A stretch of 64,000 nucleotides of DNA from Ascidia mentula. Lineage: Eukaryota; Chordata; Ascidiacea; Phlebobranchia; Ascidiidae. Shown piece by piece: positions 22,801-33,013 of this stretch. The notes under the pieces were generated by a model. It searched no databases and was not told the DNA's origin. It saw nothing but the letters and a program-made list of their open reading frames with translations. The stretch lies in NCBI GenBank assembly GCA_947561715.1, contig OX387202.1, positions 5,531,001 to 5,595,000 of the forward strand, given 5' to 3'. Numbering within the stretch: the stretch's first letter is position 1; every line of letters begins with the position of its first letter. The position numbers and the translations under genes are program-made.

Positions 22801-23537
22801 TCATGCGTGTGAATGATGCTAATTCCTGGATGGATTTTATGGAGATTCTTGAGGATTACAATTACACTGAGCTATTTAACATTTCTGGATATTTGGGGTT
22901 CGTTTGTATTCGCGCATAATGTTCAATTTTATCGCCGAAATTGTTTATGTGTAGATATTACAGTAGCAGCAGTGTTTGCATCAGCAAAGTATATGTAACA
23001 ACCAAAGACAAGGCATGGGGATATTCAATCGCCATTATTACTCTTAACTTTCTGGCCTTCATGTTTGTGGCAATTGCGCATTTTTGGATATACAAGAAGA
23101 CAACTGCCAGGCAAGTGAACGAGAGACCAAGAGATGGAAGGGCAGCAAAACAAAACAAAGGTAAGAACAATCGTATTTGAAGACATATTATTCCATTATT
23201 GCTGTTTGTTTCGGCAGAAATTCAAAAGAAAATCCTTCGACTGATAATTACCGATTTTCTTTGCTGGGTTCCAATTTCCGTCATGGCATTTGTTAACTTC
23301 GGTGGAGTTCCTATGCCTTCAGTGATGTACGCTCTGTCAGCAATTATCCTACTCCCCATCAACAGCTCTCTAAATCCCCTCATCTACTCCAACGCACCGA
23401 AACTGCTTAATGATAGAATCCGGGATGGCCTACGTGCCGTTTTCAGGCGTCAACCACAGAAAGAGCAACAGGAAATTGTTTTTGTAGTTGCTAACCTAGA
23501 AAACGTACATGTGGTTGAATCAGAAACCACTCTGTAA
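10824..23537 (+). CDS. GPCR with LDLa/Cys-rich ectodomain, LGR/relaxin-receptor-like 7TM
   Basis: Fifteen exons found: 10824-10897, 11005-11146, 13178-13522, 13797-13970, 14038-14412, 14490-14660, 17792-17864, 19467-19757, 19958-20089, 21641-21805, 21879-22175, 22471-22651, 22720-22897, 22955-23160, 23218-23537 (stop TAA). All phases agree, giving about 1,040 residues; the exon with ATG is missing. Exon 1 holds a signal-peptide-like hydrophobic run. The ectodomain has about eight LDLa modules (CDG..DC.DGSDE, DCDDKSD, DECS and others). A Cys-rich exon plus LDLa exon pair (13178-13970) is duplicated at 14038-14660. TM1 carries GNLVN, TM2 NLSVSDLLMG, TM6 DFLCWVP and TM7 LPINSSLNPLIYS, typical of the LGR/RXFP and GRL101 group. 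The TM3 end reads FRLY where others have ERY/DRY. No leucine-rich repeats were seen, unlike RXFP1 or GRL101. Probably a plasma-membrane receptor for a peptide or glycoprotein; ligand unknown. The 22898 donor (GTTCGT) is weak. Confidence 0.82.
11885..12230. mobile_element. Rearranged SINE-like copies in intron
   Basis: Three pieces of the family seen at 8579: 11885-11945 in minus orientation, 11976-12040 in plus orientation, and a near-complete minus copy at 12087-12230. Their head-to-head arrangement makes an imperfect foldback. They lie in the intron between exons 11005-11146 and 13178-13522 of the GPCR gene. The short ORFs here are shadows. Confidence 0.6.
12871..13064. repeat. Nested direct and inverted repeats in intron
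   Basis: Two exact 30-bp direct copies (aatgaaaattgtgcacttaa...) lie at 12871-12900 and 12906-12935. An outer perfect 19-bp inverted repeat, ggttttaaataaacctcat, occupies 12935-12953 and 13046-13064. Inside it is a second inverted pair at 12956-12974 and 12983-13001 (18 of 19 complementary). All use the cacttaagtg motif. This looks like a foldback transposon in the GPCR intron. Confidence 0.75.
14800..15750 (-). mobile_element. Penelope-like element, 3' half, inactive
   Basis: Minus-strand reverse transcriptase remnant at 15766-15140 with the PLE signature GSPLSVVVANIVMES, then WRRYVNDTF, FLDVVV and THSNRYLSF. The catalytic box is YVND, not YVDD, so the copy is dead. A C-terminal GIY-YIG endonuclease lies at about 14955-14840 (LVYIGETGR followed by LKEHQRDV). 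Frames break between these parts. The 3' tail carries a hammerhead-like remnant with the second core box and stem III (14841-14858) but no CTGATGA. It lies in the GPCR intron between 14660 and 17792 and is joined head to head to the next element near 15745. Confidence 0.8.
15804..16483. mobile_element. 680-bp DNA transposon inserted in PLE RT
   Basis: Begins TACTACGTTTCCATGGCCAC and ends with its exact reverse complement for about 20 bp. Both ends are bordered by CAT (15801-15803 and 16484-16486). Removing the element and one CAT joins the PLE frame exactly at T-M-K-R-E, which matches the sister PLE copy, so the boundaries are secure. No transposase was recognised; a 60-codon minus ORF at 16027-16209 has no assignable similarity. 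A 3-bp duplication suggests, but does not prove, a PIF/Harbinger relative. Insertion is younger than the PLE. Confidence 0.75.
17161..17215 (+). ncRNA. Hammerhead-ribozyme-like motif in PLE tail
   Basis: CTGATGA (17161-17167) is followed by a stem-II hairpin (ggctg 17169-17173 with cagcc 17182-17186) and GAAA (17187-17190), then acgtc. These are the two conserved boxes and stem II of a hammerhead ribozyme, in the place where PLEs are known to carry such motifs. Compared with the sister copy, about 11 bases of stem III and the cleavage site appear lost (the second acgtc is missing), so this copy is probably inactive. Stem I is not obvious. Confidence 0.55.
18351..18493 (-). other. Short unassigned ORF in GPCR intron
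   Basis: About 45 codons on the minus strand between stops, with a protein-like composition (VRYDGEVWYYEVAQPHEAPG). No start codon, no clear splice sites and no recognised family. It could be a retroelement fragment. Listed only because its residue pattern looks less random than its surroundings. Confidence 0.2.
20163..20770. repeat. Intronic region with repeated foldback motifs
   Basis: The motif cactcggtg(a/c)agt(a/t) and its complement recur at about 20220-20310 and 20675-20730 (for example gaagttacttcac and gtgcagttgcttcac). Copies of cgaattcg lie near both ends (20190 and 20752). This resembles a decayed foldback or MITE. It sits in the intron between GPCR exons 19958-20089 and 21641-21805. 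Confidence 0.4.
21029..21278. repeat. Perfect 250-bp palindrome (124-bp arms, 2-nt spacer)
   Basis: Arm 21029-21152 and arm 21155-21278 appear exactly complementary over all 124 positions, with only 'ag' between them. The sequence would extrude as a cruciform or form a very long hairpin in RNA. Each arm holds, read outward from the centre, CTGATGA (21184-21190 on +), a 3-bp stem II (gcc/ggc) and GAAA (21204-21207): a hammerhead-like core like those in the PLE tails of this window. It lies in a GPCR intron. Arm identity means the structure is recent, recently converted, or an assembly fold-back artefact. Confidence 0.9.
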
Positions 23538-23542
23538 ATAAA
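23537..23542 (+). promoter_or_regulatory. AATAAA overlapping GPCR stop codon
   Basis: The hexamer AATAAA begins on the last base of the TAA stop of the GPCR gene. If used, it would give a 3' UTR of only 15-30 bases. Such overlap is unusual but possible in compact genomes; a later signal may be used instead. Confidence 0.35.
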
Positions 23543-23892
23543 CCTTGCACTCAGCTTGTTCAAAATATGAAGTGCTTTTTTCTGGCATCGAATTGACAGA
23601 ACCGATTCATTATTTGACTCCATACGTTTAGCTTCTATTTGTAGAATTATATTTGTGATGGCAGAGTAAATCGAACAAAAAAGTGATATTACAAATGTCT
23701 TTCTAATCCAACGTCTCTCAAGTGTGACAGAGTAACATTATAGACGCCAGATCTAGTATGCCCAAACCGTTTGGTGGTTTCCCTGTCTCTATTAATGCCC
23801 GGTCATGCTTTTTGGTTGTATTTTTTGAGTCATCATTTTATGTACCATAGTATATGAGTGACGTGATGAGTTGGTCGGACTTGTCGTCCACG

Positions 23893-24790
23893 TCACACGT
23901 CATCCAACACCAGGACATTCTTATCATGCGTGAGTGTTGGAACGCTTGACATCAACTTGGGTAGAATCACATTGGACATTTCAATGATGCGGTGATTCCC
24001 TTGCTTCCAGTGACTTCCCCACTTTATTTTGCTTTCTATCGAATTGGAGAAATATTTTAGTGCATTTCTGGCGTGCAAAGTACTATCCATCGCATGAGAT
24101 GAAATATGACGAAGTTGGAACTTAATTGGGATAAAATCAATGTGTTTGACGAGGATATGAACTTATTGTGTTGCTGGATGATAGTTCACTTGTAAACACG
24201 ATGTTATGATATTGGAAACATTCCATGCAACAAACCTATGGAATACAAACTTGATTTTTCAGATCTCGCTCCGACTTGTCGGAAAAAGTGGCTGAACCAG
24301 CTTGGCTGCAGCTGCGAAGCCTGTGAACCTTAAACCAATAAGAACTACGTTTTATCGTTAACGTTGCATTAAACGTGCTGCAACAAGATCTCTGTTTGAA
24401 GATTTCCTTCTTACTATCAATTACCGTTTGGTACACAGTAGCGGCTAGTTTAATCCCTTTAAAAAATTTTCACTCAAAAATATTTAAACTTTCACCAAAA
24501 TATAACAATTGTTTTGTCAAATGTTTGTTGATTGTCAATATATTGTGCCCTTATTCTCGTCATCAATAAATCCAGTCTTGAGAAGGTAAATGTTTAAGAT
24601 AGAAGTTACAACCATACGTGGTGAGTTTGTAAAGGAATCTGAATCCATTCATCACCCGTCTCGCCTGAATTTCGTCTTCATCGGCGCCACATAGTGCTAA
24701 AGCAATGAACATCAACACTTTTCCATCATGACGTGATCGGTCCTCATTCCGTTTGGTTTTGCATATTTATTATTCATACAGGTTCAGTTC
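23893..24790 (-). other. Two unassigned minus-strand coding-like segments
   Basis: Segment one (about 24780 to 24563, stop TGA) reads about 70 codons including DGKVLMFIALALCGADEDE and RRVMNGFRFLYKL. Segment two (24090 to 23893) begins MDSTLHARNALKYFSNS and reads 65 codons to a stop. Both have protein-like composition, but neither has convincing splice sites or a family I recognise. They may be remains of one gene or of two, or chance. A SINE-like piece lies between them at 24251-24332. Confidence 0.25.
24251..24332 (-). mobile_element. SINE-like element, partial copy
   Basis: Matches the first half of the 8579-8724 element in reverse orientation (ttgatttttcaga...aagtggctgaaccagctt...ctgtgaacctta), about 80 bp and diverged. 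The other half is missing. Confidence 0.55.
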
Positions 24791-24799
24791 TTTTTGTGC

Positions 24800-25792
24800 G
24801 GAAATAAACTTGAATTTAATTCCATTGTGGAAATTCAGCAACTAACTGTGGTGGTATTGTGTGGATGAGAAATTGATCTTGCATTGAACCGCAGTAGATG
24901 GGATACTTAAACGACTAATTTTTTGTTGCTCTTTTACCATAAATAATGTCCAACCGGGGGACAACAAATGCACCCAGGGGTCATAAACACGACGTCCGAC
25001 AAGCAATTTTGACTAGAATGCGTAGAAGATGGATGTATCTTGCATAAAAAAAAATAAAGCCTTTTTCGTCAGATTTATGCCTTTTTAAACAAGTGTTCGA
25101 CACGCGACGCCACTGTTCGAAACGGATGGCGTGAATAAATGTTAAGTTAACGGTAAGCAGTAGTACGAACAGACAAACGCTATTGTTATCCACAAATGTC
25201 CATAAATTAAATTACTATAATAACTTAAAGTAAGACAAGTTGGCCGCACCAGCGTAGGCATTGCGGGCTGTTTGGGGGAACTGTATTTGCGAAAACAATA
25301 GAAACCAAAGACAAAAAGTTACAACGACAAACTTACTGCTTCGACCACGCAAGCATTTTTATGTTTCTGTTTTTTTAAGTTTAAGAGTTTTTTTTAGGCC
25401 TCGTTTATAAATTTTACAGACAATAATCTGTCACAACTTAATCTATTTATATGCAATACTTCAGATTGAGTTAATTCCACATATTTTTCGAGTGTCTACA
25501 TGGGGAATATTATGTGAATACTTTGTTTTAGCAGCATAGCGCCATCTACTGAATTATTTATCTTTGCCGGTCAGTCTGCACATGCAGTACCTTGCTCGTC
25601 CGTTTTGCGTATTGGCGTTCGGCTATTATGGAGTTTGTTTATTTAACGTGCGCATGTACAAACCAACCTTTTCTTATCAACTAGTATAAACGGCCAATAT
25701 ACGAATGTTTTAAAAGCACAGTATGTTGCTGTCCTTGGAAAACACAACAAGCACTTTAATATTTCTGCAGGATATTTGGCGTGAGATAAGCC
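24800..25792. other. Non-coding, nothing recognised
   Basis: AT-rich intergenic sequence with no supported exon, RNA gene or repeat. Confidence 0.4.
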
Positions 25793-25977
25793 GTGAAAAG
25801 TAGCCTCTCAGAAATGATCAAGGAACATTTTCTCTTTAAATATCCAAAAGCTTTTCCAAACTTGCAAGCTGTAATTCTCGTCATAAAAAATCCCTTCCGT
25901 GCTTTTGTTGCCCTGGGAAATTTTGAGACAGGTGGACAATTCGTTACTCTGTCCGAAAAAGGTTTGAACAAAAGTAG
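25793..25977 (+). CDS. Possible sulfotransferase-like exon
   Basis: An open segment with FPNLQAVILVIKNPFRAFVA and then GGQFVTLSEKG resembles the 'I.L(I/V)(R/K)NP..A..A' block of WSC-domain-containing (WSCD-type) carbohydrate sulfotransferases, which contributes to PAPS binding. A fair donor site follows (AAAAGTAG|GTAACT at 25978). The ATG at 25793 would start only a fragment. No partner exons were found upstream or downstream. It could be a single exon of a larger gene, a pseudogene fragment or a false match. I claim only motif similarity. Confidence 0.3.
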
Positions 25978-26855
25978 GTAACTTTTATATTAGCTCAAAA
26001 ATTTCTGGTGATTGAAAATGATTGTTAGGAGCGAAAAAGTAATTGTTACGCATTAAAGGAAAATCATTTAACGTATCCAATTTGACAAACACAACTTATG
26101 GATGTGGAAAGCCAGTGCTAATACGCTATCATAATCACAGTAGAGCAAACCTTTTCTAATACCGCGATTCTGTGCGCGTCTACTTCCAACTCAGTCACCG
26201 CACAGCACTGTTGATGAGCACGGCAGTGTTGGAAAGACTTGTCCTACTATGATTAGCATACTAGCTCTTTTTATTCAATGTAAATAACTGGTAGTTTTTC
26301 GCAACTTCAAATGGTTTAACAATCGTCTAAGTGCAGATACCACCTCTCGATACACAATAACCATTCCTTAACTATTCAATCAAGACTGCTTTAATGGTAT
26401 AACAATTGGAAATCGGTGTTTTCTCTCATTCTAAAAGCCCACGTGACGTGTTAATTACTTCGAAGACATGGTCGCCGGCCAAATTTCCAGTGCGAGGAAG
26501 ATGGTTTAATTCATTCCCATCTCCCTACATCATTCCCACGACCTCGAGGGGCGACTAGCTTGTTTAAGTCAAGACACGCCTGGGTTGGCTAAACGCAAGT
26601 CCAACTCACTCCGTTTAATCTGTTACATTTCTAGTATCCATTTATACATTTTCATGAATGTTTTGACGTTTCAACAAAACACCCGCAGATGAATTGAAAC
26701 CAAAAAACAAAAAATACCACAAAAATTACATTAATCATCGTGACAAAATGAAGCATCATGTCCAGTTTAAAAAAACATTGAAAAAGTCATTTTTTTTTCG
26801 GTGAAATTCGTTTCCGTATCACCCAGTTACGTTTGATATATAACTCCTGTTGGAT
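25978..26855. other. Non-coding, nothing recognised
   Basis: No supported exon in this stretch. It includes the 3' flank of the Toll-like receptor gene, which is on the minus strand. Confidence 0.4.
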
Positions 26856-29800
26856 CTAGCACGCCAGTGCGGTGCGTAGAGCTTCAAACAACAGTTGCTC
26901 ATCGTCTTCTTCCGCGTTGAAAGCCAGGAAGTGATGGGGACACGTCACTTTCCTTCTCTGCCAGAACAATGGAAGTGGAATGGTTGATGCGCCGTCCGCA
27001 TAACTGAGCACAACCACCTTTCTTTGTCCTTGCGAACATTCAGCTTCTTCAATGGCCGTTATTGCAAATCTTAAAATTAAATAATTGCAGTTTGGTTTGC
27101 TATTGACGATTTATTGAAACAACATGCATTTCGCTATTAGCGTATCAACTTCGGATCACTATTAACAGACTTGTCCATAATTATGATAACAATACATATT
27201 ACTGTTGTTAGGCAAACAACGGAATTTGATTATTGCATATTTACAAAACCATCAGTTATGTTCCTAAGGTGTATGATTGAATTGATGATGACATGAATTA
27301 TTGACGGAACGTTTAAATAAATAAAATATGTTTTTTAACGCAATTATACGTCTGCTAATTTTTTTTGCCACGCATGATGCAAAAAGTAACCTCTGCAAAC
27401 CGAACTTACCGACACGTTCCTGTAGCCAGAAAATCGCGGGAGAGCAAGAGAAGAGTTTTTCGACAATTTCCGATATTCTCCGCAATCTGGCGAACCCGAC
27501 CCACTCCACACGACACATCTCTACCCAACAGTTTGAAATGGAATCGAGGAGTTTTTCTGAGCATGTTCGGAAGCAGTTGATGGTCGACCCAAACCCCAAC
27601 CCCGTCGTTGTAAGTATCGAATATGAGGAAAATATCGGAGTCTTCTGGATCGAAGTTTCGCTGTTGTGGTATTCTTTCTCGTGATATCCAGGTGGCGCGC
27701 AATTCGCTGTGAATTCCGCGGAAAATCGCTTCTTTGAATCGCTTGCTGTTAACCACCAGCCCGACAACGAGGAAAGTAAAAACAGCCGACGAAAATGCAA
27801 CACAGTAATTTGTCACAAGTAACAGATCGCAAGAGGTGATGAAGCTTTCAGTCATTGGTGAAAGGCCTGAATAAGCAACAGGGGATTGACAAGATACACA
27901 CCCGCCATAATAATCATCAATCAACTGTGAACATTTGGGATATAATCCAGGCGTAGTAGCTTTACATTTTGTTGCATACCAGTAATATAGAATGTCCCAC
28001 CTTCCACAAGAGCATTCGAACACATTAAATCTGATATCCAAGTACTGGAGTCCGGATAGAACATTCATGGGTAATACCAGCGTCACGAGGCGATTGTTAC
28101 TAAAATCTAAATACTTTAAATGAGTGGATACGTCAAAATATCCAGGTCGAATATATGTGATTTTGTTTGATGAGATTGTGAAAGTTTCCAGTCCTGGCAA
28201 CCAATGAAGAAGGTCATCAGTAAGGCGTGAAATTATATTATGATCCAACTTGAGCTCAACTAACGCTTCGAGATATCTAATTTCCTGTATCGGAACCTCA
28301 ACAAGATTGTTGTGAGTCACATCTAAGCGAGTGACCCCTTCCGCTCCTTGAAAGAAGTTGTTCGGAAACTGTGAAATTTTGCAGCCGCGGAGAATGAGCT
28401 TTTTTAGTCCTGTGAACATCTTCAGGTTTTTATGCTTTGTATACGCAGTGTTGATGTCGTTTTCAGCCAAAGAAAGTTGATCGATTTTGGCCTTTTTGGA
28501 CGTTTCTAACGAGTTTGCCCGAAAAATAAATCCAAAAGCACTGGTAGATGAACTTTTCATTGTCAGTGAAATGGGCAAATCCTTTTGCAAGTTAAAGGCG
28601 AATGATATGTTGAAGATTTCCCCGAGAGCTTTGCTCATGTCTATTACTTGCAATCTTCGCAATTTCATAAATGCACCAGGATCCACGGCGGATAATAAAT
28701 TGCCTGAGAGAATTAATTGAACCAAATTCTGCATATTGTTGAAATCAAAAGTACTGATGTCATTTATTTGGTTGTTGGATAAATTTAGAATAGATACATT
28801 GGGAAGAAATAGTCCAATTGTTTTTCCTAAGTCTTGTATTACGTTACCTGCATAGTCGTTTATTGCAACAGGGTTATCTTTGTGGAGATCTTTGTGGTGC
28901 GTTTTACTACTTATTGCAAGGGAAAATAACGTTGGTGTTTGAATGACTTCTTCACCAATAACGTTGTGGAAAACGTTCACGTAATCTCCTATATTATTTC
29001 CGTTCATAAGAATAGACTTCAGTCCCTGCAAGCCTTTCCACGTGCCAGGATGAACGTTTTCAACACCGCTGTATGCCAAGCATATTTCCATAAGATGTGG
29101 CAGTGATCGCAATGATTTAAAACTTTCACTGTCCAAACTTGTGTACTTAACTGGAACAATGCCAAATTCTTTCTGATAATTTTCCCTGCTTGGACCAAGG
29201 TAGAGTCTTTCTAGTGAAGTTAAATTCTTGTAAACATTACCAAGGCGGATTTTTTTATAGATGACTCCATGGGTATGCTTCTGACATTTCAAATTGTAGT
29301 AGAAATAGAGGGTGCGCAGATTAGATAGATACATTAGAAAACGTGGCTCCTCAATGTATGCATGCAGGCAGTTCATACTTAAATCCAAAACTTTTAGTTT
29401 TCTGTTATTTCGGAACAAGTTGTCTGGAATATACTCAATTAAATTAGAGTGCAAAAACAAGTACTGCAAATTGGTAAGTGGGACAAACACTTCTGATTCC
29501 AACTTTAGATGTGATAAAAAGTTCAAATAATTAAGTCTCAAGTGCACTAAAGACCCAACATTATTGAAATCTCCATTTCTTAAAGTTGCTATGGGGTTAT
29601 AGCCTAAATCCAGATAAAAAAGATTTGAAGAAAGCAAATGCCTGGGAATTTGATTCCATGCATTACCATTTAAATCTAAATACTGTGTGGAATTTGGAAG
29701 ACCTTTAAAGGAAAAATTGCCTGAAGGGCAATATTCTAAATAAACAAGCTTTAAGCAGTTTCCATCGGCCCTAAATGCTTTTAGATTTGGCAAATTTGTC

Positions 29801-30339
29801 GCAAAGTCAAATGACAACTCTCCAAGGCCAACAAATGATACGTCAAGATACTGCAAAGACTTGGACAAACGACGTGGAAATTCCAGCAGAAAGTTGTAAC
29901 TTATGTCTAAGAATTTTAAGTTTAAGTAGTCATCTAATTCAATTGTCAATGCTTTAGTGCATATCGGGGCTCGAAAGAATAACAAATTTCTTAAATGACT
30001 GTTACTTTTCACACAGTTTCCTTTCAAAAAAACCACCAATAAATGGTGAAACTGTTCAAGGTCTTTTGATTCTATTCTTTTTATTACATTCCAATTTAAA
30101 TCAAGAATTTCAATGTCCAAATTAAGATTTTTAGGCACAACCTGAAGACCCTTCATGCTGCAGTTAATGAAAAGGTAGCTCCGTTCAATTAATTCTGACT
30201 TTAGTGGGAGCTTTGTGTATTCCGACAAATAATTTCCTTTCATTTCTCGAATTCGATCACATGGGTTCGAAGCATCGCATCCACCAAAACTATTAAACCA
30301 AATAAGAACAAGTATACAGCTCCACAAGTGCGCAAGCAT
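26856..30339 (-). CDS. Toll-like receptor (LRR-TM-TIR)
   Basis: Two exons, 30339-27410 and 27069-26856, joined phase 2 (CG|GTAAGT ... TTAAG|A), giving 1,047 residues. The ATG at 30339 begins a signal peptide (MLAHLWSCILVLIWF). Leucine-rich repeats fill residues about 45-765, then an LRRCT with CSC..W (about 775-830), one membrane span (about 838-863) and a cytoplasmic TIR domain (about 897-1040). TIR box 1 is FLIFDTYND, box 2 is LLGRDVSCG and box 3 is PLPLFW (W1013). Box 2 normally reads RD..PG; here the BB-loop proline is Cys944. Role by family: pattern-recognition receptor signalling through TIR adaptors such as MyD88, at the cell surface or in endosomes. The intron falls inside the TIR domain. 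The large first exon is intact, without stops. The ligand cannot be told from sequence. Confidence 0.93.
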
Positions 30340-31976
30340 ATTTTCTTCCGATTACAATGTTAGCTTGAAAATATTTCTGCTGGCAATATAAGGATATTAG
30401 CTCCTTCAACTTAAAACATTTTGTCACAACTAATGTAAACAATAAAAAATGGCTTCTGATCTGACGTCATTTAGACATCACAATGACTTGAAGAATAGGG
30501 TTTGCCTCGGGGAATTCGAATCTCCAGTGTAATTCATATTTGCATAAGGAATAATTGAGGTGTTGTTGTAGATTCTTTGAAGTGCTTGATTTAGACCATT
30601 ATTTTAATTTCGATTCATATGAGTAGTTGAAGTGAAGCGTGATCACGTTTGCAGTATAGGCTGCACGATTTGCCTGAGTTCAGTCGAGGTTGCCAATAAA
30701 ACTATTCAAATAAACATGCAAATACGTCACGAAAAAGGTTAGCTGGTGGGTGTTTTTATCAGAAGAAAGATTTACGACAGTGTTTGATTTTTGTGAACGT
30801 TTTAAGTAATGATGAAAAGGCTACTGTCAAACACAAAATCAATCATTTATACATTATACATCATCAACAATTGCACGACGAGTTCGTAGCATCACAAAGT
30901 ACATGCAAAATCTGGCACTGTTAACATAAGGCCACACACACACAATAGTGCTTGTCTATTACACAACCCTTTTACTTTCTGTGTCTCTCTTGGTATCTTA
31001 AAATGCCTCTAATAATCTTTTCAAGTTTGATTTTATGCAAAGGGCATGTGCGCTTATATGGAAAACAACTGAAATGGTCACCGTGGTGAAAAGAAACTAT
31101 GAACTGTTTTGTCACAGACTCGCTTACAAACATTTCAATGTTGTCAAATACTGCAGATGCACAACACTGAATCGACCTGTTAATGAACTGATGCTCTTAA
31201 TCCGGTCCGATTCGCCCAACAAGGAGCCACACACTGTATAAGGGAAAACGTTCCGCTTCATGGACATTATCGAAGAGCCATGTCACTGCAGCGCACCGGA
31301 TCATTGTTGCTGCGGTGCGACTTTCTTTGATCGCCCTTTTTTCGTTTTACGCGTCCCTTGTCTTTTGTTTTGCTTCATTAATTTTGTATTATGATTTCTA
31401 CAACTTCTCATTTTAAGGGCAACGTCAGCATATAATCGCGACCTTTTCATTTCATTTTATTTCATTTTATTTCTTAAAACGCGTACAAAAGATAATCACA
31501 TAAGGCATTTTTGTTATCAACTGTAGGTGACGTGTGTTTATTTATTCGTTACGTTATTTTCTTTGCGTTTTATTCTCATTTTTCAGTTTCCACATTTCTC
31601 AAGAATACAAACAATTTATGAAGAGTGATTTGTGCGTTTAGAAACAGACGTTGATTAAAAGCAGTGAATTTTTATTTTTCTTCTGTGGCAGGGGGCCTTC
31701 TGGTTGTGTTGCGCTGCCACCGCAACACCTGATAACCACTGAAATAAGTCATCAGTGAGACGTTAAACCAAATTATGATCCAACTTCAGCTAAACTAAGC
31801 CGGGGAGATTTTTATTGCTTATATCGGAACCTCAATACAATGAATTTTCTTCTAGTTGTCGACCTATGAGGTAAATGGTGGTATCATTTTCTTTAATGAG
31901 GGAATTCAGTGATGCATTCTAATCGTATTCGTTGTTGACGTTAAATTGCTGACGTTGCCTTTCGTTGTGTGAATAA
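30340..31976. other. TLR 5' flank; non-coding with short microsatellite
   Basis: Presumed promoter region of the TLR gene on the minus strand, without a recognisable TATA box in a convincing position. A short (tttcatttta)n run lies at about 31447-31475. No gene recognised. Confidence 0.4.
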
Positions 31977-32262
31977 ATGTTGCTGATCAATTGCATCAAG
32001 CAGCTTCCGGCTGAGAGCATCCGCGTTTGAATCCTCCTTTCCGGGCCGATAATGCAGTTCGAAGTTGCATCTAGCCAGATCGATCACATGCTCTTTACCG
32101 TCGATTTCCTGACCGAGAACAAATCCTAATACTGTATCTGAGGATTGGTGTCTACTATTAAGCTGGAAAAACGCCTGAAATCTTTCGTCCAGACGAAACA
32201 ACGTCTCTTTTCTGTTAGTTTGTGTAACAGCAAAGCGATGCGAAAACAAAATTTGACAAACT
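31977..32262 (-). pseudogene. Ty3/gypsy RNase H relic
   Basis: The minus-strand ORF contains VLGFVLGQEIDGKEH and then FELHYRPGKEDSNADALSR, the well-known end of the Ty3/gypsy RNase H/connection region (YRPGK.N..ADALSR). The stretch normally between these motifs is missing, so the copy has an internal deletion. No neighbouring RT or integrase was found. Confidence 0.75.
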
Positions 32263-33013
32263 TTCGGTCATTCCGAGAGACACACGAATTAACGTAAGCC
32301 TTTTGTAGATTTTGGTACTATGTTCCCTTTAACTGGTTGTACATTATCCGGGTCGCATCGTATTCTATGTTATGTAAAATATCGTACTTCTTCTTTGAAA
32401 AGGTTGCACTTGGTATGCTTTAGTGTAAGTGCAGCCTGCTCCAGAATGATGGATATTTTTAAGGCGCTTCATGTGCCACTTGGAATTTCTGCCATAAACA
32501 ATCACACCGTCAAATCATGCGAGTGTTCCTTGCCACTTTAAATCCTACAATACAATGCGAGTTAGGCGCTGTAAGCTCGCCGTACAGCTGCACAATCCCA
32601 TAGGTATTACGGTGAATTTAAACAAGCCCAGGTGACTGGCAAAAGCTGTTTTTCCTTTCATTGTTCATCCATAAGGTTCTGCGGCCGGATTTCAGGTCGA
32701 TGGTGAAGAATACATGGACCGGGAATTTCAGTGAGACTGTTTCATGTAATTTAATTTGCAACGCATCAACAACAATCAAACTCACAACGAAAGGTGGATT
32801 TCAAGGTCGTGTAACACTGAAAATTTTTACAACAGACGTTCGGTTTTATTGCGTGCACTGAAAGTAAGAAGTTAAGAGTAACTGAAGATTCTCTTTTTTT
32901 TAAATACGTTTGCGCCACGATGTGATTGTTCGAAATATTATGCATTCTGCAAATAATGAAAATGTGTATATAGCTAAACACTAGATCTACATAACAAAGA
33001 ATGGATGTTTCCA
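32263..33013. other. Non-coding, nothing recognised
   Basis: No supported exon or repeat. The short ORFs do not resemble known proteins. Confidence 0.35.

Noticed and set aside
27264-27803. Minus ORF of 179 codons and plus ORFs at 27328-27684
   Set aside because: They overlap the TIR-coding exon of the Toll-like receptor in other frames and lack their own domain signals.
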